Source of the DNA: Oscillospiraceae bacterium
GTDB taxonomy: Bacteria > Bacillota_A > Clostridia > Oscillospirales > Oscillospiraceae
Direction of reading: 5' to 3'
Length of the DNA: 64,000 nucleotides
NCBI GenBank assembly: GCA_017456105.1
Contig: JAFTKA010000010.1
Span: forward strand, 62,001-126,000
The translations under genes and the position numbers were made by a program. Every line of letters begins with the position of its first letter. Position 1 is the first letter of the stretch. Shown here one piece after another: positions 31,968-40,690 of this stretch. The notes below the pieces were generated by a model, which ran no database searches, was not told the DNA's origin, and worked only from the letters and a program-made list of their open reading frames with translations.

Positions 31968-33554
31968 TCAGTACTCCTTAATCTTGATCACATCGGAATG
32001 TGTTCTGCCGAAATTCAGCAGCTGTTCCATCTGTGCATTATTACTGTTTAATTCCGCCTGCTCCACCACGGTTACCTTTACAGGTGCACCCAGCTTAGCA
32101 GATGCCTTCTGCTCCACCAGAGCCAGCACCGCAGGCTTATTGATGCTGTCCTTTGTAAAGATGTTGCTGCAAACCAAAACCAGCTTGCCGTTTTGCAGAC
32201 GTCCTTCAATAGACGTGCCGCCAAAGTATGCCGATTCCGGCGGCCGCAATTCCTTACGGACCTGAGCCGCTACATCAGCCCAAAAACCCACAGGGGCTTC
32301 ATCAGGCAGCTGTGCCGGCTCTTCTAGTTCCTGAGGGATCATTTTTTTCTGTTCCGGATCCACGGGCTCCGGCTCTGCCACAGGGGCAGCAGCCACGGTA
32401 ATATTACCGGAACGCAGAGCGTCCTCCAATCGGCTCAGGCGGCTGTTCAGTGCCTCCGCGTCAAGGTTAAGCTCCGGCTGGCACATATTGACGATGCAAA
32501 GCTCTGTGTCCATTCTGCGGCTGGTGCTTCTGGTAAAGCCGGCTTGGGTATTCTGGATCAGGCTTAAAATCCGCACCAGTTCGCCCATGGCAAACTGATT
32601 GGCAAGGGCCGCACTCTCCTGATCGGAAGCAACGCCGGAGAGCAAGCTGATACCCTCCTTCGGTGCAGTCTTTAAGATCATTAGATCCCGGGTCAGGCAG
32701 GCAAGCTCGTCCAAGAGGGCTCCCATATCCTTACCCTCGGCATAGAACCGATTCAAAATGGACAGTGCCTTGGGGGTATTCTTCTGGGCTACCTGTGCCA
32801 TCAAAGTGCCGCACTCCTGAATGCCGGCAATGCCCAAACAGGCATAAACCTTCTCGGCAGTCAGATCGCCCGTGGTGGCAGAGGCACACTGATCTAATAG
32901 ACTTAGGCCGTCCCGCATACCGCCGTCTGCCAGGCGGGCCAGCACCCGGGCAGCGGAATCGTCCAGTTCGATCTTTTCCTGATAAGCAACATACTGAAGC
33001 CGTGCCGCAATATCCTCCTGACTGATCCGCCGGAAAGAAAATCTCTGACACCGGGACAGAATTGTCGCCGGCACTTTGTGCAGCTCCGTGGTTGCCAAAA
33101 TGAAGAGCAAATGCTCCGGCGGCTCTTCAATGATCTTTAGAAGGGCATTGAAGGCGGAAATGGAGAGCATATGCACCTCATCGATGATATACACACGCAT
33201 CTTCACCTGAGAGGGTGTATAGATGGCATCATCTCTCAGATCCCGGACATTATCCACACCGTTATTGGAAGCCGCATCGATCTCCAATACGTCCATACAA
33301 GTACCTGCGTCAATCGAGCGGCAGGCACTGCAGCAGTTACAGGGATTGCCGTCCTGAGGATTTTCACAGTTGACGGCCTTGGCAAGGATCTTTGCACTAC
33401 TGGTCTTGCCCGTTCCCCGGGAGCCGGTGAACAGGTAGGCGTGGCTTAATTTGCCCGTCTGTAATTGGGTTTTGAGAGTCTGACTGACCGCCATTTGACC
33501 CACAACATCGTCAAAGGTCTGAGGGCGGTATTTCCGATATAACGCCTGATACAT
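31968..33554 (-). CDS. dnaX: DNA polymerase III subunit gamma/tau
   Basis: Clamp-loader ATPase, 528 residues. The opening MYQALYRKYRPQTFDDVVGQ, Walker A GSRGTGKTSSAK, the zinc-binding cysteines of the CENPQDGNPCNCCSAC segment, DEVHML and sensor motif LSRCQRFSFRR are all intact; the C-terminal tau-like tail is short (about 370-528). AAGGAGGTGCAC precedes the ATG. No slippery A-run comparable to that in E. coli dnaX was noticed. The SRP RNA gene lies directly upstream. Confidence 0.97.
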   Translation of the reverse strand: MYQALYRKYRPQTFDDVVGQMAVSQTLKTQLQTGKLSHAYLFTGSRGTGKTSSAKILAKAVNCENPQDGNPCNCCSACRSIDAGTCMDVLEIDAASNNGVDNVRDLRDDAIYTPSQVKMRVYIIDEVHMLSISAFNALLKIIEEPPEHLLFILATTELHKVPATILSRCQRFSFRRISQEDIAARLQYVAYQEKIELDDSAARVLARLADGGMRDGLSLLDQCASATTGDLTAEKVYACLGIAGIQECGTLMAQVAQKNTPKALSILNRFYAEGKDMGALLDELACLTRDLMILKTAPKEGISLLSGVASDQESAALANQFAMGELVRILSLIQNTQAGFTRSTSRRMDTELCIVNMCQPELNLDAEALNSRLSRLEDALRSGNITVAAAPVAEPEPVDPEQKKMIPQELEEPAQLPDEAPVGFWADVAAQVRKELRPPESAYFGGTSIEGRLQNGKLVLVCSNIFTKDSINKPAVLALVEQKASAKLGAPVKVTVVEQAELNSNNAQMEQLLNFGRTHSDVIKIKEY

Positions 33555-33590
33555 AGTGCACCTCCTTTTTCATAATCGCGGATTAAATAA

Positions 33591-33897
33591 TACCGGCCCA
33601 TAACAAGATCGCACACCCACATTTGAACCAGCCAAATACCCGGTATCTGTGCAGCCGGCTCAGCAGCGGCAATCCTGCGGCACACAAAACAATCCGCTTA
33701 ATGCTGCTTGGTTCCCCACCTGACATGGTTCACGGCGTCTCGTTGCGAAGGACCGCTCCATCAACACCGCTTACACAGGCCAGACAGTACTAGAACAAGT
33801 CCGGGTGTGGGAATTCGTCCCTGCTGTAGCGGATTGCAGGTATAGGGCACCGCTAACTCCCCGACTAGTGCGACCTTGTTACAGGCCGGTAGCCTCA
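33591..33897 (-). ncRNA. ffs: signal recognition particle RNA, large bacterial type
   Basis: About 300 bases upstream of dnaX, the same location as B. subtilis scr. Recognisable blocks, read 5' to 3' on the minus strand: the Alu-domain stretch GGGGAGTTAGCGGTGCCC and CCTGCAATCCGCT, then domain IV with TGAACCATGTCAGG, a GGAA tetraloop in GGGGAACC, and AAGCAGCATTAAGCGG, followed by TGTGCCGCAGGATTGCC. The two ends (33591-33613 and 33869-33891) pair through TACCGGCC and AACAAG.TCGCAC with only wobble changes, which sets the boundaries. No clear promoter was found between it and acpP, so it may be processed from a longer transcript. Confidence 0.93.
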
Positions 33898-33914
33898 CAA
33901 GGTAGTAAAAATGT

Positions 33915-34136
33915 TTAATTGATCTTTGCTTCGATGAAATCGGCCAGTTCCTGGAAGGTAGCGATCTTTTCGTCTTCCATCTCCAGCTCGATGCCCAGCT
34001 TGCTCTCCAGCTCCATGATCATCTCCACGATGTCCAGAGAATCGATACCCAAGCTCTCAAAGGTGCTGTCGGGAGTGATCTCAGAGGGATCCAGCTCCAG
34101 CTGCTCCACAGCATAAGATACTAATTTTTCGTACAT
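33915..34136 (-). CDS. acpP: acyl carrier protein
   Basis: Carries growing fatty acids on phosphopantetheine; 73 residues, acidic. The attachment serine is in LGIDSLDIVEMIMELE near residue 36. GGAGGAAG precedes the ATG. It has its own promoter (34182-34210), whose -10 region is covered by a GTACT/AGTAC inverted repeat. It stands apart from other fatty acid synthesis genes, upstream of the SRP RNA and dnaX, so it may be a second ACP copy. Confidence 0.95.
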   Translation of the reverse strand: MYEKLVSYAVEQLELDPSEITPDSTFESLGIDSLDIVEMIMELESKLGIELEMEDEKIATFQELADFIEAKIN

Positions 34137-34170
34137 ATTTATCTTCCTCCAATTAGGGTTTCTTTCTAGT

Positions 34171-34191
34171 GTACTCAGCTTATTTTAGTAC
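34171..34191. promoter_or_regulatory. inverted repeat over the acpP -10 box (possible operator)
   Basis: GTACT (34171-34175), 11 bases, AGTAC (34187-34191). It covers the -10 and transcription start, a good place for a repressor. The match to known lipid regulator sites is not close enough to name one. Confidence 0.35.
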
Positions 34192-34210
34192 AGGACGCCC
34201 CATTTGTCAA
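34182..34210 (-). promoter_or_regulatory. sigma-A promoter of acpP
   Basis: Minus strand TTGACA (34205-34210), 17-base spacer, TAAAAT (34182-34187). The -35 overlaps the stop codon of the flavoprotein gene. Confidence 0.85.
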
Positions 34211-35430
34211 TCATGGTTTTTTACCGAGCGGCCTGCCGCGTAGGCCGTTGCCCAAGCGATCTGCAGGTTGAATCCGCCGGTATATGCGTCGCAATCGATG
34301 ATCTCACCGGCAAAATACAAGCCACCCACCAGCTTGGATTCCATGGTCCTGGGGTCGATCTCCGACACCTTTACGCCACCGGAGGTAATGATGGCCTCCG
34401 CCACCGGACGCTTGCCGGTGATCTCCACAGAGAAGTCCTTCAAAAGGCTTACCAATGCCCTGCGGCTCTCCTTTTTCAGGGAATTGGCCTGCAGATCATT
34501 GGGAATTTCCAGTCTCCGCAGTACCACCGGGATCATGGATCGAGGCAAAAGATCCGTGAGGGCATTTTCCATGGTGCGGTTTTTATACTGCTCCAAATCC
34601 CGCAGGACCCGGTCATTCAGCTTTCCCTCGTCCAAAGCGGGTTTCAGGTCGATGTGCAGTCTGCAATCACCCTTCATATGGGCACTGGCACTGAGAACCG
34701 TGGGACCGGAAACACCAAAATGGGTAAAGAGCAGTTCTCCGAAATCCTTATACAGGACCTTTCCCTTGGTGTTTACAAGCTTCACACCCATATTTCTAAG
34801 ACTCAGACCTTGCATGGCCTGGCAGTCCTCCCCTGCCGTCTCCAGCGGCACCAAAGAGCCCTCCGGTGGGATCACCGTATGACCCAAAGCCTCCACCATC
34901 GCATAGCCGTCGCCGGTAGATCCGGTGGTGGGATAGGACACACCGCCTGTAGCAAGGATAACCCAATTGGCAGCAATGCATTCTGAATCCGTCTGAACAC
35001 CGCAAACTACGCCGTCCTTTGTCAGGAGCTTGCGAACACGGGCATTTTTCACCGTAACACCCTTTTTCCGCAGCTGATCCTTCAAGCAATCCAAAATCGA
35101 GACCGATTTATCACTAACCGGAAATACTCGGTTTCCCCGCTCCGTTTTTAAGGGGCAGCCGTTCTTTTCAAAAAAGGCCATTACCTGCTCCGGAGAGCAG
35201 CTTTCCATAGCACTATAGAGAAACCTTCCGTTCCGGGGAATGTTTTGCAAAACCTCCCCCGCAGAGCAGTTATTGGTTACATTACAACGGCCTTTGCCGG
35301 TGATCAGCAGTTTCATACCTAACCGGTCATTTCGCTCCAAAAGAAGGACCTTGCTTCCCCGTTCTGCTGCGGTAATAGCCGCAAACATACCGGCAGGGCC
35401 GCCGCCGATGACGATTCCGTCAAATTTCAT
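34207..35430 (-). CDS. NAD(P)/FAD-dependent oxidoreductase, HI0933/BaiN-like family
   Basis: A 407-residue flavoprotein. The dinucleotide-binding motif IGGGPAGMFAAITAAERG opens the protein, followed by the family signature KLLITGKGRCNVTN and a closing TGGFNLQIAWATAYAAGR. The family contains bile-acid enzyme BaiN, but most members have no known substrate and are near universal in Firmicutes, so a housekeeping role is likely. It overlaps the rpiR stop by four bases and is the last gene of the scpA operon. Confidence 0.92.
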   Translation of the reverse strand: MKFDGIVIGGGPAGMFAAITAAERGSKVLLLERNDRLGMKLLITGKGRCNVTNNCSAGEVLQNIPRNGRFLYSAMESCSPEQVMAFFEKNGCPLKTERGNRVFPVSDKSVSILDCLKDQLRKKGVTVKNARVRKLLTKDGVVCGVQTDSECIAANWVILATGGVSYPTTGSTGDGYAMVEALGHTVIPPEGSLVPLETAGEDCQAMQGLSLRNMGVKLVNTKGKVLYKDFGELLFTHFGVSGPTVLSASAHMKGDCRLHIDLKPALDEGKLNDRVLRDLEQYKNRTMENALTDLLPRSMIPVVLRRLEIPNDLQANSLKKESRRALVSLLKDFSVEITGKRPVAEAIITSGGVKVSEIDPRTMESKLVGGLYFAGEIIDCDAYTGGFNLQIAWATAYAAGRSVKNHD

Positions 35431-36296
35431 TGACCTGCCCCCCGCTTTTCATAGACCTCATATTCCTCCCAGACCCGCTCCAGGCCCTCAAGGGTCTTGG
35501 AAAGCCGCTGCTCCCGGGCGGAGGCCAGAGCGACCAAAAGGGCATTGGTCAGGCTCAGAGGGGCTACCAGCGAGTCAACCAGCGACACCATATCGCTCTT
35601 GGCGGCCAGAACGTAATCACTGTTTTCAGCCAGGGTGGAGAAATTACTGTCGGTAATGCCGATCACTTTGGCTCCAACGCTGCGGCTGTACTGGACGCCT
35701 TTAATGGTAGCTGTGGAATACCGGGGAAAAGAGAATGCGATCACAACATCGTCAGAACTTACGCCAATGAGCTTTTCAAACAATTCGCTGGTACCGGAGG
35801 CTGTGATCACCTGCACATCATCAAACATGTAATGCAGATAATGCCCCATAAAGACCGCCAGTGCGGAAACAGACCGCACGCCGATCACATAGATCCGCTT
35901 GGCCTTCAAAATTGCTGAAACCGCACCGGAAAAATCCTCACGGCTGACCGCCTCGCTGGTCTGCCGCAGCTTTTCCATATCCGTCTGTAAAACCGCACTT
36001 ACCACATCGTCCTTGCCCATACGGTCGTTGGCGATCTCCATTCTCTGCACAGGGGTCAGGCGGTGCAAAACCATATCCTGCAGAGCCTTCTGCATACTGG
36101 GATAGCCGTCAAAGCCCAATTCTGCCGCAAATCGCACCACGGTGGATTCCGAAACCTCCACCTTTTGAGACAGGTTCTTTGCTGTCATAAATGCGGCCTT
36201 GTCATAGGCTTCCAAAATATAAAGAGCGATCCGCTTTTGCCCCTTGGAAAACTCCGGAAGTCTCCCCTGGAGCATGGTTAAAATATCTTCACGCAT
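35427..36296 (-). CDS. MurR/RpiR family transcriptional regulator
   Basis: A 289-residue repressor or activator. The N-terminal HTH_6 domain (TAKNLSQKVEVSESTVVRFAAELGF, about 35-60) is followed by a SIS sugar-phosphate-binding domain (about 120-260; IYVIGVRSVSALAVFMGHYL, VVIAFSFPRYS). No sugar genes are adjacent, so the controlled genes are elsewhere or it acts on its own operon. Coupled to the flavoprotein gene downstream and 11 bases from rluB upstream. Confidence 0.92.
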   Translation of the reverse strand: MREDILTMLQGRLPEFSKGQKRIALYILEAYDKAAFMTAKNLSQKVEVSESTVVRFAAELGFDGYPSMQKALQDMVLHRLTPVQRMEIANDRMGKDDVVSAVLQTDMEKLRQTSEAVSREDFSGAVSAILKAKRIYVIGVRSVSALAVFMGHYLHYMFDDVQVITASGTSELFEKLIGVSSDDVVIAFSFPRYSTATIKGVQYSRSVGAKVIGITDSNFSTLAENSDYVLAAKSDMVSLVDSLVAPLSLTNALLVALASAREQRLSKTLEGLERVWEEYEVYEKRGAGQ

Positions 36297-36307
36297 ATGT
36301 ATTCTCC

Positions 36308-37003
36308 TTAAAGGTCATTGACCTCTTGTTCGGTCAGGTATCGCCATTTCCCCAGAGGCAGCTTTCCAAGCTTTACCCTGCCCTCTGCCACCCGCTTCAA
36401 CCGGGTAACCTGCATGCCTGCATGGTCGCACATTCTGCGGACCTGCCGGTTGCGGCCCTCATAGATCGTGATTTCCAAGGTGGCCTTGTTTTCCTGTTCT
36501 TTTAAGATCCGCACATCGGGTCTGCGGATCCGGTAGCCGTCCAGCTCCATAGGCTCCTGCAAAACACGCAGGCCCTCTCTCGTGAAGCTGTTGACCCAGA
36601 CTTCATAAACCTTTTTTACTTCATGGCTGGGGTGCATCACGCGGTTGGCAAACTCACCGTCATTGGTAAAAAGCAGCAGGCCCTCCGAGTCCATATCCAG
36701 CCGTCCTACGGGGTATACTCTTTGTCCGCAGGAAACCAGGCTTGCCGCGTCGGGTCTGCCCTTTTCATCGGACAAGGTGGTAACATAGCCCCTGGGCTTG
36801 TGGAGCATAATGTACACTTTTTCGCTCGGGGACGGCAAGGGTTTGCCGTCCACCAGGATCTCATCGATATCCGGATCTGCACTTTGGCCTAAGGAGCACA
36901 CCTGTCCGTTGCAGGTGATCCGCCCGGCCTTGATCATTTCTTCTGATGCTCTGCGGGAGGCAACACCTCTGCCGGAGAGTATTTTCTGAATTCGCTCTAA
37001 CAA
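36308..37003 (-). CDS. rluB: rRNA pseudouridine synthase, RsuA/RluB family
   Basis: Converts a uridine in 23S (or 16S) rRNA to pseudouridine. The protein has an N-terminal S4 RNA-binding domain (RIQKILSGRGVASRRASEEMI) and the catalytic PVGRLDMDSEGLLLFTNDG with its Asp. The start is taken as TTG at 37003 (231 residues): GGGAGGTGG lies about 8 bases upstream and the S4 domain begins immediately, whereas the longer frame runs back inside the carboxypeptidase gene. Only two bases separate it from that gene's stop. Confidence 0.92.
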   Translation of the reverse strand: MLERIQKILSGRGVASRRASEEMIKAGRITCNGQVCSLGQSADPDIDEILVDGKPLPSPSEKVYIMLHKPRGYVTTLSDEKGRPDAASLVSCGQRVYPVGRLDMDSEGLLLFTNDGEFANRVMHPSHEVKKVYEVWVNSFTREGLRVLQEPMELDGYRIRRPDVRILKEQENKATLEITIYEGRNRQVRRMCDHAGMQVTRLKRVAEGRVKLGKLPLGKWRYLTEQEVNDL

Positions 37004-37005
37004 GG

Positions 37006-38103
37006 TCAGCCACCTCCCAATATCCTTTGCCAAAAGCTCTTCTTTGGCGTAATTTCCTGTTCTACGGTCTTTCCGTACACCAGCGGGATCTTCCCCACCG
37101 GATTGTTTTCCAAACACACATAGGCATAGCCTGCCTCTTGCCCTTCAGCTACGGGAGCATACACAAACCCCGGCTTCGGCAGAACGATCTGCGGCTCTTC
37201 CGTTTCAGTCAGGGCATAGGAAAAATCAGCATCTGCTAAAAGCTCCACCGTTCCTGATAGCCCGCCTGCCACCTGAAGCGATCCAAGACACTGCCCCTTT
37301 TCCACAATATCGCGGACTGTATATTGGGTAAAACCCTCTTCCAGCAGACTCTTATGATCCTGCCAGTCATTGGGAGCGTTGATGGTTACCGCCACCAATC
37401 TGCGACCCTCACGGGTGGCACTGGACACCAGAATCCTTCCGGCAGCCTTGGTAAAGCCGGTTTTGACACCGTCAGCACCCTCCACCTGCCACAGTAGCTT
37501 ATTGTGGTTTTTCAGCACCCGATCACCAACGGTAACACTCTTGGTAGATACAGTTTGGGCAAAAATAGGATTCTCCATAGCATAGCAGGCAAGCACGCCC
37601 AAATCCCGGGCCGTGGAATAATGACCGGGAGCGTCCAGTCCGTTGGGTTTGACAAAATGGGTATTGCTAAGTCCCAACATACGAGCCTTATCGTTCATCA
37701 GCTCTGCAAAGCCTTCCACCGTACCTGCACAGTAGATGGCTAAGGCCACCGCCGCATCGTTTCCGCTGCGGAGCATCAGGCCGTAAAGCAAATCCTGAAT
37801 CGTCAGGACCTCTCCCTCTTTCAGGTACATGGAAGACCCCTCGATCCCAACCGCTTCTTTGGGGATCTTCATACGGTCCAGTACATTACATTGCTCGCAA
37901 ACCACCAAGGCAGTCATAATCTTAGTGGTACTGGCAATCAGGCTCTGCTTGTCCGGCATTTTTTCAAACATCACACGGCCGGTTGCCCCGTCCATCAAAA
38001 TACCGCTATGTGCAGAAATTGCCTTGACTTCCACGGAAAGAAACAGGGCGGCAGCCAGAAATGCAGCTGCCACCCCGGCAAATAATCGCTTCAATTTCAT
38101 CAC
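37006..38103 (-). CDS. D-alanyl-D-alanine carboxypeptidase (DacB/DacF-like)
   Basis: Penicillin-binding protein of the S11 family that removes the terminal D-Ala from peptidoglycan stem peptides, acting outside the membrane. A signal peptide (about 1-28) is followed by the active-site motifs SxxK (STTK, Ser58-Lys61), SGN (113-115) and KTG (214-216). A C-terminal PBP5-like beta domain and a short amphipathic helix (SFWQRILGG) for membrane attachment follow. Starts at GTG 38103 or ATG 38100. Lying after ytfJ, it may be the sporulation-type DacF. Confidence 0.92.
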   Translation of the reverse strand: MMKLKRLFAGVAAAFLAAALFLSVEVKAISAHSGILMDGATGRVMFEKMPDKQSLIASTTKIMTALVVCEQCNVLDRMKIPKEAVGIEGSSMYLKEGEVLTIQDLLYGLMLRSGNDAAVALAIYCAGTVEGFAELMNDKARMLGLSNTHFVKPNGLDAPGHYSTARDLGVLACYAMENPIFAQTVSTKSVTVGDRVLKNHNKLLWQVEGADGVKTGFTKAAGRILVSSATREGRRLVAVTINAPNDWQDHKSLLEEGFTQYTVRDIVEKGQCLGSLQVAGGLSGTVELLADADFSYALTETEEPQIVLPKPGFVYAPVAEGQEAGYAYVCLENNPVGKIPLVYGKTVEQEITPKKSFWQRILGGG

Positions 38104-38133
38104 CCGGGGCTAGTTTCCCACAGGGTGTCCGGA

Positions 38134-38529
38134 TTATTCCTCTTCCTTTTTCTTGGTCTTGGATTCGATAAAGGATACGATCTTATCCAAGGTGTCCGGC
38201 AGCATTTCCACCAGCCGGTCAGCGGTGGTGCTGGCAGGCACTGCCACAGGCAGCATACGGACACTGCCCTCTTTGATGATCAAAAAGCCAATGGGCGTGA
38301 TCTTGATACCGGCAGCCACACCGCCACCGAAGGGATTTTCTTTCACTTCCGCGTTCTTGGAAGCAAAATCGGCACCGCCGCCGCCCAGACCTACGCTGAT
38401 CTTGGAAATGGGCAGAATGGTAACACCGTCAGGTGTGGAGATGGGATCACCCACCACAGTATTCACATCCACCATTTCTCGGATCTTGCCAATGGCATTT
38501 TCCAGCATATTCGGTAATTTTTGACTCAT
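38134..38529 (-). CDS. ytfJ: GerW-family sporulation protein YtfJ
   Basis: A 131-residue protein needed in Bacillus for normal germination. Family signatures are DVNTVVGDPISTPDGVTILP, the glycine-rich KISVGLGGGGADF and GGGVAAGIKITPIGFLII. It overlaps the scpB stop by 4 bases. Its presence, with spoIID, indicates an endospore former. Confidence 0.95.
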   Translation of the reverse strand: MSQKLPNMLENAIGKIREMVDVNTVVGDPISTPDGVTILPISKISVGLGGGGADFASKNAEVKENPFGGGVAAGIKITPIGFLIIKEGSVRMLPVAVPASTTADRLVEMLPDTLDKIVSFIESKTKKKEEE

Positions 38530-39131
38530 ACTTCAGCACCGCCTTTATTTTCGTTGTTATTTGTTTCTTCCATAGTAAGCTGTTCGGAGTTTTCCTCCGC
38601 AATCACCGGTTCACCCAGATCTACCTTATCAATGGGCGGCAGCTCCTCCAAAGAGCTCAGGCCAAAGGTACGCAAAAAATCGGGGGTCGTCCGGTACAAA
38701 ATGGGGCGTCCGGGTACGTTTAACCGTCCGGCGTCCTCAATCAGCTTTTTATTCAACAGAGCACCGATGGAGTAGGAGCTGTCCACACCCCGGATCTGCT
38801 CCACCATGGCCTTGGTGGCCGGCTGATAGTAGGCAACAATGGTCAAGGCCTCCAACTGGGAGGACGACAGCTTGGGAGGCTTGCGGGTCTCCAAAGCCTT
38901 GGTGATATAATCTGCCATCTCACCGGAAGATACCATCTGATAGCCCTTTTCCAGCCGCAGGATCCGGATACCCCGACGGTTGAAGGCCAGCTCGTCTGCC
39001 AAGGCGTCCGTTGCCTTTATGATATCCTTTTCATCGGTTTCCAAAACCATAGCCAGCCGGGAAATCTCGATCCGCTCACCGGCGGCAAAGAGGATCGCCT
39101 CAATGGCTCTTTGTAATTCAATCAGCTCCAT
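38526..39131 (-). CDS. scpB: segregation and condensation protein B
   Basis: Subunit of the SMC-ScpA-ScpB chromosome condensin. The 201-residue protein has the tandem winged helices with IEAILFAAGERIEISRLA at the start and LEALTIVAYYQPATKAMVEQIRGVDS in the second domain. It overlaps scpA by 14 bases. A polar glutamate/asparagine-rich tail (about 180-201) is unconserved. Confidence 0.96.
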   Translation of the reverse strand: MELIELQRAIEAILFAAGERIEISRLAMVLETDEKDIIKATDALADELAFNRRGIRILRLEKGYQMVSSGEMADYITKALETRKPPKLSSSQLEALTIVAYYQPATKAMVEQIRGVDSSYSIGALLNKKLIEDAGRLNVPGRPILYRTTPDFLRTFGLSSLEELPPIDKVDLGEPVIAEENSEQLTMEETNNNENKGGAEV

Positions 39132-39927
39132 GCATAATCTCCTCGCTGATGGACTCCGGCTTTTCTACCAGCACAATATTGGGATTTTCACCGGACACAT
39201 CGTCTTCTAAAGAAACGGAATTGGTCTTGCACAATTCCAGTATTGCCAAGAAGGTAGCTACCACCTCGGAGCGGCTGCGGTTACCCCGGAACAGGTTTTT
39301 AAGCCGCTCCACACCCCGCAGCACCAAGGTGCGGATCAGCTCCGTAGCCTTCCTTGTAACAGGATAGGGCTCTTTGCCAACAATGCCTTTGAAATTGACC
39401 GTGGGTGGTGGGAGTCTCCGCTCGTTCCGCTGGGAGATCTCCTCCAGAGCCAGAAGCAGATCGTTGGGCTCATGCTGATAGCGATAGGTATTATCCTTAC
39501 GCAAGGGCTCGGGAGCTTTGGTGAAAATACATCTTCCCACCTCATTGCGGGGCTCCAAAGCCGTTACCGCAATGCGGATCTGCTCCAGGGCTTCCTTCCG
39601 CTGACGGTCGATCAGCGACTGCCGCAGAAGATCCAGTTCACTTTCTGCCTCGGCAGCTTCCGCTGCGGATAAAAGCATCTTTGTCTTAATCAGCATCAAA
39701 TGGGAGGCCATAGTGATAAACTCACTGGCGATCTCCATATCCAGCCTTTTCATTTCTTCAAGGTAGGCAAGATACTGCTCCAAAATGGCCGTGATGGAGA
39801 CATCTGCGATCTCTATTTTATTTTTGCTCAGCAGCAGAAATATAATGTCCAGAGGGCCTTCAAAATCTTCCATTTGCTCCGTGCGGGTATGGACGATTCC
39901 CTCAAGACGGTATCGTGGCTCACTCAT
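39118..39927 (-). CDS. scpA: segregation and condensation protein A
   Basis: Kleisin that bridges SMC heads. Residues about 17-45 (EDFEGPLDIIFLLLSKNKIEIADVS) form the conserved N-terminal helix region, EFITMASHLMLIKTKMLL follows, and the C-terminal winged helix contains VVATFLAILELCK. At 269 residues it is of normal length. AAGGAG precedes the ATG. First gene of the operon scpA-scpB-ytfJ-dac-rluB-rpiR-flavoprotein. Confidence 0.96.
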   Translation of the reverse strand: MSEPRYRLEGIVHTRTEQMEDFEGPLDIIFLLLSKNKIEIADVSITAILEQYLAYLEEMKRLDMEIASEFITMASHLMLIKTKMLLSAAEAAEAESELDLLRQSLIDRQRKEALEQIRIAVTALEPRNEVGRCIFTKAPEPLRKDNTYRYQHEPNDLLLALEEISQRNERRLPPPTVNFKGIVGKEPYPVTRKATELIRTLVLRGVERLKNLFRGNRSRSEVVATFLAILELCKTNSVSLEDDVSGENPNIVLVEKPESISEEIMHGAD

Positions 39928-39957
39928 AACGGCTCCTTGGTTTCATACTTTGCCGTA

Positions 39958-39986
39958 ATTATACCATTTATTTATCAATCCTGCAA
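39958..39986 (-). promoter_or_regulatory. sigma-A promoter of the scpA operon
   Basis: Minus strand TTGCAG (39981-39986), 17-base spacer, TATAAT (39958-39963). Confidence 0.7.
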
Positions 39987-40012
39987 GGGTTTGAAAGAAA
40001 AATTGCAGGATA

Positions 40013-40041
40013 TTGCATTTTTCGACAAAATATGCTATAAG
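40013..40041 (+). promoter_or_regulatory. sigma-A promoter of the small membrane protein gene at 40065
   Basis: TTGCAT (40013-40018), 17-base spacer, TATAAG (40036-40041), then GGAGGT before the GTG. Confidence 0.65.
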
Positions 40042-40064
40042 TATTAAAAATGGAGGTGTTATAA

Positions 40065-40349
40065 GTGAAACAACGCCGCAACCGTTATCAGCAGATGGAA
40101 CAGCTGATGACTTATATCCTGATCGGTGCTCTGGGTCTTTTTATTCTGTATCTTATTTTTGCCGCCTGCGGTATCATTTGGCTGAAGGTCATTTTATCGA
40201 TCCTGTTGATCCTCACCCTTTCTGCCGTGCTGGCCTTTATGTATATGACCGGAGAGCTCTTAAAAAGACGAAGCCTTTGGATCACCACCGGTGCAGCTGC
40301 CATTTTGGTATGCCTGCTGTTCTCTTTGATGCTGAACTATCCCCGATAA
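40065..40349 (+). CDS. small membrane protein, unknown function
   Basis: A 94-residue protein with a charged N-terminus (MKQRRNRYQQMEQ) and three hydrophobic segments (about 14-36, 38-60 and 70-91). No family is recognised. The GTG at 40065 follows GGAGGT at 40052 by 8 bases and a promoter is present, so the start is well supported. It stands alone, divergent from scpA, and is followed by a hairpin (40355) that can end its transcript. Confidence 0.75.
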   Translation: MKQRRNRYQQMEQLMTYILIGALGLFILYLIFAACGIIWLKVILSILLILTLSAVLAFMYMTGELLKRRSLWITTGAAAILVCLLFSLMLNYPR

Positions 40350-40354
40350 TCATA

Positions 40355-40375
40355 ACCACCGGCCGTGCCGGTGGT
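40355..40375 (+). terminator. ACCACCGGC hairpin after the small membrane protein gene
   Basis: ACCACCGGC (40355-40363), CGT loop, GCCGGTGGT (40367-40375), directly after the stop. No T run follows, so termination may be inefficient. A variant of this hairpin recurs at 40657-40677. Confidence 0.5.
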
Positions 40376-40487
40376 ATGCACTGGCCCCCTGGGGCATACC
40401 CTCGGCTGAGCCTATAGGCTCATCGAGTTTTCTTTCTCTTGCACGCCTTGCTTTGCCACCGCAGATGCGGTTACGGACGCACCCTTG

Positions 40488-40614
40488 GCCCCCTCTGACG
40501 AGGAGGCTGGATTTTTGTGTAGCAAAAAGACTGGGGGAGAGAATTTTTTCTTCTTGTTTCTCTCCCTCCGTCAAAAATCAAAGATTTTTGCCACCTCCTT
40601 CGTCAGAGGGAGGC
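40488..40614. repeat. MITE-like imperfect inverted repeat
   Basis: About 127 bases with terminal inverted repeats: GCCCCCTCTGACGAGGAGG at the left matches the complement of CCTCCTTCGTCAGAGGGAGGC at the right, and inner arms (GGGGGAGAGA/TCTCTCCCTCC, AAAAATCAAAGATTTTT) pair as well. No open reading frame is convincing. With the flanking hairpins it fills most of the 370-base gene-free gap 40350-40719. Confidence 0.7.
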
Positions 40615-40656
40615 TTGCCGCTGCGGCGAAACTGGGCATAGCGAAAGCTTTTTGGA

Positions 40657-40677
40657 ACCACCGGCACAGCCGATGGT
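40657..40677. repeat. second ACCACCGGC hairpin
   Basis: ACCACCGGC (40657-40665), ACA, GCCGATGGT (40669-40677). Nearly the same as 40355-40375; the two copies bracket the MITE-like repeat. Confidence 0.6.
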
Positions 40678-40690
40678 ATTCTTCTACAAC

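Noticed and set aside
36308..37117. Long version of rluB starting inside the carboxypeptidase gene
   Set aside because: The extra 38 residues are frame-shifted carboxypeptidase sequence; the TTG at 37003 sits behind a GGGAGG site and in front of the S4 domain.
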